In this document: positions 1 through 6,512 of the stretch, piece after piece
How the letters are laid out: each line of letters opens with the position of its first letter
Numbering within the stretch: the stretch's first letter is position 1
NCBI GenBank assembly: GCA_013153455.1
Contig: JAADEK010000098.1
Coordinates: 1-11,382, forward strand
Direction of reading: 5' to 3'
DNA: 11,382 bases
Source: Aquificota bacterium
GTDB taxonomy: Bacteria > Aquificota > Aquificia > Aquificales > Aquificaceae
Notes under the pieces: generated by a model
The model's input: the letters and a program-made list of their open reading frames with translations, nothing else
Told to the model about the DNA's origin: nothing
The model's database searches: none
Made by a program: the position numbers and the translations under genes

Positions 1-2169
1 GTTGATAGGGTAAAGAAAAAACTTGAGGAGATAAAGGAGGTTCTCCCCGAGAACCTTGAGGTCGTCCTCCTTTACGACCAAGCTTACCTGACCGAGAAGG
101 CGGTCTCAACGATTCAGAAGGCGCTCCTGAGCGGTATGCTCTTGGTCGCGGTCATAACCGCCCTCTTGCTCGGGAATCTCAGGGCTTCGCTTATAGTGAT
201 ATCCTCTCTCCCGCTCACACTCCTTACCGCCTTTATCATCATGAAGGAGTTGAATATAAGCGGGAACCTGATGACGCTCGGGGGTCTTGCGATAGGTATA
301 GGTATGTTCGTTGACGCGTCGGTCGTTATAGTTGAGAACATCTACAGGTATCTCTCAACCTCAAAGGGGGCGTCAAAGTTTTCAATAATCCTTGACGCAA
401 TACTTGAGGTCTGGAGACCTATCCTCTTTTCCGTTCTCATAATCGTCACCGTTTTTTCACCGATATTTGTGTTTGAGAGCGTTGAGGGGAAATTCTTCAA
501 ACCGCTCGCCCTTACGCTGATTATCGCCCTCCTTTGCTCGCTTTTCGTCGCATACGTATTTATCCCCGTCCTCTCATACTACTTCCTAAAGCCCGGAAAG
601 GAAGCCTACAGCGCCATAATGAGGCTCGCGACGCGCGTATACGAGAGGGTTCTTGAGTGGTCTTTCCGCGCGCGTGCGCTCATCCTCGGCGCGACGCTCG
701 TCTCGTTTATATTCAGCCTGTTCTTGCTGACGCGCATAGGAACGGAGTTTATGCCCGAGCTTGAAGAAGGGGCGGTTTTGGTAAAGGCTTACCTTGACCC
801 TAACGTTTCGCTTGAGGAGGCAAAGAGGATAGCGACCGCTATGGAGGTGGAGGCACTTAAGTTCCCCGAGGTCACGAGGGCTTTCTCAACCGTAGGGAGG
901 GCGGAGAAGGGTGAGCCGGTTGATGTGAACTACATAGAGACGTGGGTTCTCCTGAAGCCACCCTCCGAGTGGGAGAGCTTCTCAACGCGTGAGGAGTTCA
1001 ACGCCCTTTTGCGTGAGCGTCTCTCTTGGCTCCCCGCGACGTTCTCCTTCACACAGCCCATAAAGATGCGGATAGACGAGCTACTTTCGGGTATAAAGGC
1101 GGACATAGCCATAAAGATTTTCGGGAAAGACCCCGAAGTCCTGAACGAGATAGCGGATAAGGTGAAGGAGATAGTGGAAAGCACGCCCGGGGCTGTTGAC
1201 GTGGAAAAGGAGATACAAGCGGGAAGACTCCAGCTGAGGGTATACCCGAACGACGAGGCTCTGAGGAGGTTCGGTATGACGAGGGAGGAGCTACTCCTTC
1301 ACGTTCGCTACCTTCTCGGGGGAAAGGAAACGGGCTACCTCCAAAAGGACACCCTCCTTTTTCCCGTTGTCTTTACGCTTCCGGAGGACTTCAAGGGTGA
1401 TGTGAGAAAGCTCGCAAGGCTCCCAATCGTTGAAAAGGAGGGTAAGATTCTCACGCTCGGTGAGGTCGCTCACCTGAGGGTTGAGCCCGGTCTTTTCATC
1501 ATAAGAAGGGAAAACAACATAAGGTATGCACTCGTGATGACGAACGTTGAGGGGAGGGATATGGGTAGCTTTGTGAAGGAGCTAAAGGAGAAGATAGAGA
1601 AAAACATAAAATTACCCGAAGGGTATTTTATATCTTTCGGGGGTCAGTTTGAGAACCAGCAGAGGGCTATGAAGAAGCTCGCGGTAGCGGTTCCCTTCTC
1701 AATATTCTTAATCTTTATCCTGCTTTACTTGAACTTCGGCTCCGTGAGGGATGCGCTCATAGTTATGTTAAACGTCCCCTTTGCGGTGATAGGGGGTATA
1801 ATCGCGCTTTACATCTCTGGATTCAACCTATCGGTTCCCTCCGCTATAGGTTTTATAGCTATATTCGGTATAGCTACGCTGAACGGTGTCGTTCTCGTTT
1901 CATACATAAGGAACATGCTAAGGGAGGGTCTGCCGGTTCGCGAGGCGGTAAAGAGGGCGTCCGTTTTGCGCCTTCGCCCCATATTGATAACCGCGACAAC
2001 AACCTTCATAGGATTGCTCCCCCTTCTCGTGATAACGGACATAGGCTCGGAGGTTCAAAAACCGCTCGCGACGGTCGTCGTGGGAGGTATAATCACCTCC
2101 ACGCTCCTTACGCTTCTCGTCATACCCACCGTTTACGAGATGGTATACAGAAGGTTCGGGGAGGGGTAG
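1..2169 (+). CDS. Heavy-metal RND efflux transporter (CusA/CzcA type), 5' partial
   Basis: Inner-membrane proton-driven pump of the HME-RND family, which exports metal ions or other cations with a periplasmic adaptor and an outer-membrane channel. The frame is open from base 1. The 722 visible residues are about the last 70% of a family normally near 1,020-1,050 residues. Visible residues run from the end of the first periplasmic domain through a first block of membrane helices (about residues 45-265). Then come the second large periplasmic domain (about 265-560) and the final helices, ending VYRRFGEG. The helix-4 motif GMFVDASVVIVEN carries Asp105 and Glu112 of this fragment, matching the proton-relay Asp/Glu of the family. 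The DFG triplet typical of CzcA-type divalent-ion pumps reads AIG here, closer to CusA-like members. Metal specificity cannot be read from this. Adaptor and outer-membrane partners would be upstream, outside the window. Confidence 0.93.
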   Translation, partial: VDRVKKKLEEIKEVLPENLEVVLLYDQAYLTEKAVSTIQKALLSGMLLVAVITALLLGNLRASLIVISSLPLTLLTAFIIMKELNISGNLMTLGGLAIGIGMFVDASVVIVENIYRYLSTSKGASKFSIILDAILEVWRPILFSVLIIVTVFSPIFVFESVEGKFFKPLALTLIIALLCSLFVAYVFIPVLSYYFLKPGKEAYSAIMRLATRVYERVLEWSFRARALILGATLVSFIFSLFLLTRIGTEFMPELEEGAVLVKAYLDPNVSLEEAKRIATAMEVEALKFPEVTRAFSTVGRAEKGEPVDVNYIETWVLLKPPSEWESFSTREEFNALLRERLSWLPATFSFTQPIKMRIDELLSGIKADIAIKIFGKDPEVLNEIADKVKEIVESTPGAVDVEKEIQAGRLQLRVYPNDEALRRFGMTREELLLHVRYLLGGKETGYLQKDTLLFPVVFTLPEDFKGDVRKLARLPIVEKEGKILTLGEVAHLRVEPGLFIIRRENNIRYALVMTNVEGRDMGSFVKELKEKIEKNIKLPEGYFISFGGQFENQQRAMKKLAVAVPFSIFLIFILLYLNFGSVRDALIVMLNVPFAVIGGIIALYISGFNLSVPSAIGFIAIFGIATLNGVVLVSYIRNMLREGLPVREAVKRASVLRLRPILITATTTFIGLLPLLVITDIGSEVQKPLATVVVGGIITSTLLTLLVIPTVYEMVYRRFGEG

Positions 2170-2181
2170 GCTTCCTTTTCC

Positions 2182-2209
2182 TTGCTACACAATTTTTCGG
2201 AATTTAAAT
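2182..2209 (+). promoter_or_regulatory. Candidate promoter before the 293-aa gene
   Basis: The 47-base gap after the RND gene is AT-rich. TTGCTA (2182-2187) and TTAAAT (2204-2209) are separated by 16 bases and each match a sigma-70 hexamer at four positions. A transcript from here would begin at or next to the ATG at 2217, and no Shine-Dalgarno sequence is visible, so the message could be leaderless. This is a weak prediction. Confidence 0.2.
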
Positions 2210-2216
2210 TAAGTGT

Positions 2217-3098
2217 ATGCTCCGCATCTGGGACGAGCTTGACCGCGTTGAAAACCTCTTTCTTGAACTCCTTGACGACCCGTATAAGAAGGACGTCCTC
2301 CTTTACCTCATATGCTACTGCCAGCTCGTGAGAAGGTGGGGGGATTACGAGGTCGGTCTTGAGTCCCTGATGAGCTGTGCGGAAAAGCCCTACAAGCTCA
2401 TCCCCGGAAGCTGGCAAGATATCCTCCTTGAGCTCGGCATTTTGTATGTAAAGGATAAAAACGGTAAGGTATACACGGGCAAGGACATACTCACGCTCCA
2501 GAGTCCAAAGGATATGAAGGTGGGTATATCTCCCGAATACAGGGAGGACTTTTACAAGTTCTACGCAAAGCTCTTGAAGTATTGGTCGGTTCTCAGCTCA
2601 AAAAAGACCTTCGGGGGGGTGAGCACACCCGAAGGTTCCGCTCACCTGCTCGCCCTCACCTTCAACGAGAAACTCTTCAGGGAGGCGGGTTATTACGCCC
2701 GACTGCTCTCAATGCGCTTCCCGAGGGAGAAGCTCTTCTTTGACGCCCTTGCGCTCCTTTCGGAGTTTTACGCTACAAAACCCAGAGACACCCAAAGGCT
2801 AAAGAGGGCTATAGTTTTGCTCCGCGAGCTTCCCCCCGTCTACTACGCGGTCAACACGGAAAAGCTAAGAAAGGACTCCGAAAGACTCCTCAAGGACTTA
2901 AAGAAGGGGAGGTTAAACTATATAAAGATAGAGTTTATAAGGGATGGAAAAAGGAGGGGAGGACTTCTTCGCAGGCTTTGGAACTTCATCAGGTCACTCG
3001 GAGGTAGGAGATGGAGTTCAACCAGCTCAGAAACGGATTACTACTCTTTTATAGAACTCTTCTTGAGAAAGCCCAGAAAACAGATGACGCCGAGCTAA
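2217..3098 (+). CDS. Uncharacterised mostly helical protein, 293 aa
   Basis: I do not recognise this family. The protein looks soluble: no signal peptide or clear membrane helix. It is predicted largely helical, with a run of paired helices about residues 110-230 rich in Leu, Tyr and Lys that resembles helical-repeat folds without a diagnosable motif. From about residue 230 it is very basic (LKKGRLNY, RDGKRRGG, LLRRLWNFIRS). The ATG is the first possible start, because an in-frame TAA lies at 2205-2207; there is no evident ribosome-binding site. The last 30 residues (GGRRWSSTSS to the end) are read across the start of the next gene in a different frame. They use codons unlike the rest, so the real or ancestral C-terminus may be near residue 262. 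It is the first gene of a tight plus-strand cluster with an HD hydrolase and a transglutaminase-like protein, which suggests but does not prove a shared function. Confidence 0.8.
   Translation: MLRIWDELDRVENLFLELLDDPYKKDVLLYLICYCQLVRRWGDYEVGLESLMSCAEKPYKLIPGSWQDILLELGILYVKDKNGKVYTGKDILTLQSPKDMKVGISPEYREDFYKFYAKLLKYWSVLSSKKTFGGVSTPEGSAHLLALTFNEKLFREAGYYARLLSMRFPREKLFFDALALLSEFYATKPRDTQRLKRAIVLLRELPPVYYAVNTEKLRKDSERLLKDLKKGRLNYIKIEFIRDGKRRGGLLRRLWNFIRSLGGRRWSSTSSETDYYSFIELFLRKPRKQMTPS
2601..2636 (-). terminator. Terminator-like hairpin on the antisense strand, inside the 293-aa gene
   Basis: A perfect 9-base inverted repeat (ACCTTCGGG at 2607-2615, CCCGAAGGT at 2628-2636) has a 12-base loop. 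Read on the minus strand it is followed by C and then six T (plus-strand A run 2601-2606), the form of an intrinsic terminator for antisense transcription. On the plus strand no T-run follows. The structure is plain in the sequence; the function is inference. Confidence 0.3.
3000..3004 (+). promoter_or_regulatory. Shine-Dalgarno GGAGG deciding the start at 3011
   Basis: GGAGG at 3000-3004 lies six bases before the ATG at 3011. It is one of the strongest ribosome-binding sites in the window and sits inside the preceding reading frame. It supports 3011 as a true start despite the 88-base overlap. Confidence 0.75.
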
Positions 3099-3211
3099 GA
3101 AACCTCTACAAGGAAGCTTCCGAGCACCTCTCGGAGGTTATGAAACACCTTGAAAACTTTGACAGGACTATGAAGAAGATAAAGGAGAAGGAAAGCGCGA
3201 GAACGAATTGA
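3011..3211 (+). CDS. Small charged helical protein, 66 aa, unknown
   Basis: A 66-residue protein of no family I can name. It is almost entirely predicted helix, with heptad-like spacing of Leu, Phe and Met in residues 5-58 (LLLFYRTLLEKA, LYKEASEHLSEVMKHLENF) and a Lys/Glu-rich end, so it probably forms a short coiled coil or helical hairpin. No membrane helix or cysteine is seen. Its reality is supported by the strong GGAGG site six bases before the ATG and by codons typical of the neighbours (GAG, CTC, TTC), which the overlapping frame of the upstream gene lacks. Its TGA ends one base before the ATG of the HD gene, so the two are probably translationally coupled. It could be a partner subunit of the HD protein or of the 293-residue protein. 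Confidence 0.72.
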   Translation: MEFNQLRNGLLLFYRTLLEKAQKTDDAELRNLYKEASEHLSEVMKHLENFDRTMKKIKEKESARTN

Positions 3212-3212
3212 T

Positions 3213-4334
3213 ATGAAAGAATTCTCCGACCCCCTTTCGGGTTTTGTGAGGCTCGGGGGTATTGAGCTTGACGTTGTGGACTCTTTGCCCTTTCAGAGGC
3301 TTCGGTTCGTAAAACAGCTCGGTGTAGCTTACCTCGTGTTTCCCTCCGCTCAGCACACGCGCTTTGAGCACTCGCTCGGCGTTCTTGAGATAACGAGCAA
3401 GCTAAGAGCGCGCCTCGGGCTCAAAGAGGAAAAGCTCCTGAGGCTCAGCGCCCTGCTTCACGACGTAGGACATCCCCCATTTTCCCACACGACGGAGGTT
3501 CTCCTGCCCGAGAGTAAAACACACGAGGACTTTACCGAAAGGGTCATAAGGGAAACGGAGATTTACGACATACTCAGGAAAGAGCTGAGTCATGAGGATA
3601 TAGAAACGCTCATAAGGATTACGCTCGGGAAGCCCCAAAACGAAGAGGAGAAACTCCTTTCGGACGTCATAACGGGTGAGTTCGGCGCGGACAGGATGGA
3701 TTACCTGAGGAGGGATGCGTATTTTTGCGGTGTATCATACGGCTTTTTTGATTACGAGAGACTCGTGAGCACAACGGTAGCCCGCGGGGGCTCCCTCGTG
3801 GTTGACGAAAGCGGGCTGAGGGCGCTTGAGAACTTCCTCATCTCACGCTACTTTATGTATGTTCAGGTCTACTTTCACAAGAGCGTAAGGATACTCAGCA
3901 TACACCTCGTTGAATTCATAAAGAAACTCCTTCGTGAGGAGGACTTCAGGGATATTTACGCTTTCTTGAGACTCAACGACACTCACATAATCTCCCGCCT
4001 CTTTGAGAGAAAGGAGTTTAAGGAAGACCTTGAGAGGATATTCGGGAGGAAGCACTTCAAGGCGGTTCTCTCAACGGAGGACAGGGAGCGCTACGAAGAC
4101 GCAAAGAGAAAACTCCTTGAGAGGCTTGATGAAAGATACCTGAGGTTTGACGAAGCGAAAAAGGACGTATACGGGGGAAAGATTTTCGTAAAAAAAGGGG
4201 ATAATCTCTACAAAGCTCACGAGCTTTCCCCACTAATCGCTTCACTAAAGCCTATAGAACTCTATAGAATTTACGTAGATAGGAAGTTATGGAAGGACGC
4301 GGTCCGTCTCTTGGAAAGCTCGCACTCACGATAA
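3213..4334 (+). CDS. HD-domain phosphohydrolase, SAMHD1-like (COG1078 type)
   Basis: Metal-dependent phosphohydrolase of the HD superfamily, in the branch related to SAMHD1 and bacterial dGTP triphosphohydrolases. The substrate is probably a (d)NTP or another nucleotide but cannot be read from sequence. The HD signature is complete: His53 in TRFEHSLGV, His83-Asp84 in LLHDVGHPPFSH and Asp160 in GADRMDYLRRDAYFCGV, which together form the metal site. His48, His92 and His104 are further candidates for phosphate contact. At 373 residues it has the usual length for this group; I recall a similar-sized Aquifex member with a solved structure, consistent with the organism guess. The C-terminal 100 residues are helical and charged. 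The ATG lies one base after the preceding stop with no good ribosome-binding site of its own. The 3' end overlaps the next gene by 46 bases. An A7 run sits at 4190-4196. Confidence 0.9.
   Translation: MKEFSDPLSGFVRLGGIELDVVDSLPFQRLRFVKQLGVAYLVFPSAQHTRFEHSLGVLEITSKLRARLGLKEEKLLRLSALLHDVGHPPFSHTTEVLLPESKTHEDFTERVIRETEIYDILRKELSHEDIETLIRITLGKPQNEEEKLLSDVITGEFGADRMDYLRRDAYFCGVSYGFFDYERLVSTTVARGGSLVVDESGLRALENFLISRYFMYVQVYFHKSVRILSIHLVEFIKKLLREEDFRDIYAFLRLNDTHIISRLFERKEFKEDLERIFGRKHFKAVLSTEDRERYEDAKRKLLERLDERYLRFDEAKKDVYGGKIFVKKGDNLYKAHELSPLIASLKPIELYRIYVDRKLWKDAVRLLESSHSR
4241..4270 (+). promoter_or_regulatory. Weak candidate internal promoter before the transglutaminase gene
   Basis: TTCACT (4241-4246) and TAGAAT (4265-4270) are 18 bases apart, matching sigma-70 hexamers at four and five positions. 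They lie in an AT-rich pocket inside the end of the HD gene. The octamer CTATAGAA occurs twice, ten bases apart (4252-4259 and 4262-4269). The predicted start of transcription would be about 10 bases before the ATG at 4289. It could equally be chance composition. Confidence 0.15.
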
Positions 4335-6157
4335 GCTACCTGCTCGTCGTTCTTGAGCTTGCGGGTCTATACGGTGTGGCTTCCCTTTCCGTTTACGCCT
4401 TTGTCCTCTTCGCTCTCGGTTTGGGAGCCCTTTCGGACGCGGGCTTTACACCGCACCCACCGCGCCCCTTTCTGAACGTTCTCGCACTCGGGGGCGTTCT
4501 TCTCTTCCTGTCTTCCCTATCTCTTGAGAACATCGTCACACCCCTTTCCGAGACGCTCCTTTTCCTCACGGGCGTGAAACTCCTTGAGGAGAAAAAGCTG
4601 AGGGATATGTATCAGATTCTCCTCCTTTCGTTTCTCGGGGTTTCGCTCGGTGTTGCGGTGAGCCTTGACATACCGAGGGCTCTTCTCTTTTTACTCGTCG
4701 TTATCTTAGGCATCCTTCAGCTCATCCTCCTTGATTTTTATAAAAATCTCGGAAATACGCCCCTTGAGGGGCGTGTTTTTAAAAGATTAATCCTTACAGC
4801 ATTGGGGATAAGCGTCGGTGCCTTCGGACTCTCTTGGGTCTTTTTTGTTCTTCTTCCGAGGGTTGAAAAGCCACTCTTTGACCTTTTCGGAGGAACGGAC
4901 AAAAAACTCCTCACGGGCATAACCGAAGAGGTTGAGCTCGGGAAGGTGGGCGAGATTCACATGGACAACCGCGTCGTTATGCGCGTCTTCGGTATACGTT
5001 TTGAGTCCCAGCCCTACTGGAGGGTCTCGGTTCTTGACACTTACGACGGGAAGGTTTGGAGAAGAACCCTGAAGTTTCCCGAGCCCGAAAGAAACCCCGC
5101 GGGGAAACCGTATACGATAATCCTTGAGCCCACATTTGAGCGTTTCTTACCCCTCCTTGATTACCCTTCGGGTGTTTTACGCGTTGAGGGTTTTTCCGGG
5201 AAGGTGAGGCGATTCAAGGGAGGCTTTTACGAGTTTGACAAACCGCTCACAAAACCCGTTCGCATACGCGCCCTTCATACGGACACCCCCCCCTCTGACG
5301 AACCCCTTCCGATTTACCTCTCCCTCCCCGACCGCATCCCCGAGCGCGTAAAACAGCTCGCCAAGAAGCTCTCGGAGGGTGCAAAAAGTCCGCAAGAAAA
5401 GATAAGGAGGGTGGAGGAGTTCTTCAGAAGGGAGGGCTTTCGCTACTCGCTGAGCCTAAAGCACGAAGGGGGAGACCCCCTTGAGGAGTTCCTCTTTGAG
5501 AGGAAGGAGGGGAATTGTGAGTATTTCGCGTCCGCGACCGCGGTTCTGCTGAGGCTCACGGGCGTTCCCGCCCGTCTCGTGAGCGGTTTTCACGGTGCGC
5601 TTTTGAACGATTACGGAGACTACTACATAGTCCTCAACGCGATGGCTCACGTATGGGTTGAGGCTTACGACGGGAGGGCATGGAAAAGGGTTGACACAAC
5701 CCCGCCCTACACGCCTCCCGCGCTTGAGAAGCTTTCGGGTCTTGCCTTCCTTTACGACGCAATACTCACCTTCTGGTATGAGAACGTCGTCGGATTTGAT
5801 ACGCAAAAGCAAAGGAGCGTAATAAGGGCTGGTGCCCGCCTACTTGCCTCCCTGAAGGAAAACTCCGCGGTTTTATCCCTCCTGCTCGGAGTGGTTGGAC
5901 TTTTAGCCCTCGGAGTCTTTCTATACGAGAGGGAGCTCAGAAAGACCCCCGACAACCTATACAGGAAACTCCTTTCGCGCCTGAAAAAATACGGCGTTTC
6001 CGAAAAATTACCCGAAAGGGTCCTTGACGAAGTAAAAGGAAAACCTATATACGAAGAGGTAAAGTTTATCATCAGAGCCTACCAGAGGTATAAATACTCA
6101 AAGGTAAGGGATAAGGAGGAGCTCAGGGACGCTTACCGACTTCTTAAGAAAATTTAA
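4289..6157 (+). CDS. Membrane transglutaminase-like protein (TgpA/DUF3488 type)
   Basis: A 622-residue multi-pass membrane protein. The N-terminal part has about six to seven hydrophobic helices (roughly residues 9-29, 31-49, 61-79, 108-127, 130-150 and 166-189), as in the DUF3488/TgpA N-terminal region. A non-cytoplasmic stretch leads to a transglutaminase-like domain with an apparent catalytic triad: Cys410 in EGNCEYFAS, His454 in AMAHVWVEAYDG and Asp469 in RVDTTPP. One further membrane helix follows (about 526-547), then a cytoplasmic DUF4129-like tail rich in Lys, Arg and Tyr. Such proteins are thought to act as peptidases or acyl transferases on envelope substrates, often encoded near MoxR-type ATPase and DUF58 genes; neither is visible here. 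The ATG at 4289 has AGGAAG just upstream and lies inside the HD gene, implying co-expression. A C8 tract and a terminator-like hairpin lie within the gene. Confidence 0.9.
   Translation: MEGRGPSLGKLALTISYLLVVLELAGLYGVASLSVYAFVLFALGLGALSDAGFTPHPPRPFLNVLALGGVLLFLSSLSLENIVTPLSETLLFLTGVKLLEEKKLRDMYQILLLSFLGVSLGVAVSLDIPRALLFLLVVILGILQLILLDFYKNLGNTPLEGRVFKRLILTALGISVGAFGLSWVFFVLLPRVEKPLFDLFGGTDKKLLTGITEEVELGKVGEIHMDNRVVMRVFGIRFESQPYWRVSVLDTYDGKVWRRTLKFPEPERNPAGKPYTIILEPTFERFLPLLDYPSGVLRVEGFSGKVRRFKGGFYEFDKPLTKPVRIRALHTDTPPSDEPLPIYLSLPDRIPERVKQLAKKLSEGAKSPQEKIRRVEEFFRREGFRYSLSLKHEGGDPLEEFLFERKEGNCEYFASATAVLLRLTGVPARLVSGFHGALLNDYGDYYIVLNAMAHVWVEAYDGRAWKRVDTTPPYTPPALEKLSGLAFLYDAILTFWYENVVGFDTQKQRSVIRAGARLLASLKENSAVLSLLLGVVGLLALGVFLYERELRKTPDNLYRKLLSRLKKYGVSEKLPERVLDEVKGKPIYEEVKFIIRAYQRYKYSKVRDKEELRDAYRLLKKI
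4753..4780 (+). terminator. Intrinsic-terminator-like hairpin inside the transglutaminase gene
   Basis: ACGCCCC (4757-4763), a TTGA loop and GGGGCGT (4768-4774) form a perfect 7-pair stem, extendable by a T-G pair and flanking A-T pairs. It is followed directly by G and five T (4776-4780). It has every feature of a rho-independent terminator, but sits in codons of a cytoplasmic loop between membrane helices, early in the gene. It may act as an attenuator of the distal part, or be fortuitous. Confidence 0.4.
5286..5293 (+). repeat. C8 homopolymer in the transglutaminase gene
   Basis: Eight consecutive C encode Pro-Pro after Thr333. Gain of one C gives an immediate TGA. Loss of one C gives a TAA about 20 codons on. 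Both fall before catalytic Cys410, so a slip would remove the enzyme domain. Confidence 0.9.
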
Positions 6158-6172
6158 TAATGCGAATATAAA
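6144..6172 (+). promoter_or_regulatory. Promoter candidate for the arsR-trxA-pilZ-der cluster
   Basis: TTAAGA (6144-6149) and TATAAA (6167-6172) are separated by 17 bases and match sigma-70 hexamers at four and five positions. They lie at the end of the transglutaminase gene and in the following 49-base AT-rich gap. The -35 element falls in a perfect palindrome, TTCTTAAGAA (6141-6150). A second short inverted repeat, AATTT-TGGT-AAATT (6183-6196), lies just after the expected start of transcription. Either could be an operator for the ArsR protein encoded immediately downstream, since ArsR repressors usually bind their own AT-rich promoters. Confidence 0.4.
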
Positions 6173-6206
6173 ATAATAAGGAAATTTTGGTAAATTAATA
6201 AGTGAG

Positions 6207-6512
6207 ATGATTAGGCAAGATGTAGCGGATGAGGAGAGGTTGGAGGAGCTCGCGGAGTTTTTTAAAGCCCTGTCCCACCCCGTCCGCCTGAAGATAATAA
6301 GCATACTCATGGAAGGTAAACAGTGCGTCAAGAACTTGGGGGAGCTTTTGAACCTGTCTCAGCCGAGCGTATCACAGCATCTTTCAATCCTGCGCTCGCG
6401 CGGGATAGTCGGTTGGAAGAGGGAAGGTTCTATAATATGCTACTATATTAAAGACGAGCGCGTTAAGAAACTCTACAATCTACTAATTAAGGAGGAAGAA
6501 GATGGCAGGTAG
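6207..6512 (+). CDS. ArsR-family winged-helix repressor
   Basis: A 101-residue DNA-binding protein of the ArsR/SmtB family, normally a dimeric repressor released by metal, thiol or redox signals. The family opening [20 protein letters not shown] is at residues 15-34. The recognition helix is around [21 protein letters not shown] (residues 48-68). The beta wing [11 protein letters not shown] follows, and the C-terminal helix carries HV-poor, charged sequence ending EEEDGR. There are two cysteines: Cys40, near the position of the ArsR CxC metal motif but single here (KQCVKNL), and Cys78 in the wing. The classic ELCVCDL site is therefore absent, and the ligand is unknown. The start codon follows AGTGAG, a poor ribosome-binding site. 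The 3' end overlaps the thioredoxin gene by 11 bases, strongly suggesting co-expression and a thiol-related role. Confidence 0.9.
   Translation: MIRQDVADEERLEELAEFFKALSHPVRLKIISILMEGKQCVKNLGELLNLSQPSVSQHLSILRSRGIVGWKREGSIICYYIKDERVKKLYNLLIKEEEDGR
6489..6495 (+). promoter_or_regulatory. Strong Shine-Dalgarno for thioredoxin
   Basis: AAGGAGG lies six bases before the ATG at 6502 and within the last codons of the ArsR gene. It is a full-strength ribosome-binding site, so thioredoxin is probably made in larger amounts than the repressor from the same message. Confidence 0.8.

Noticed and set aside
2170..2216. Terminator for the RND gene in the gap
   Set aside because: No stable stem followed by a T-run could be found; only pyrimidine-rich and AT-rich sequence.
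4190..4289. Programmed -1 frameshift fusing the HD protein to the transglutaminase protein, since both are in compatible frames
   Set aside because: After a -1 shift the frame meets TAA at 4202-4204, so no fusion can form.
5456..5812. 118-codon minus-strand open frame opposite the transglutaminase domain
   Set aside because: It lies exactly over the catalytic region of a convincing plus-strand gene, and its sequence is shadow-like.
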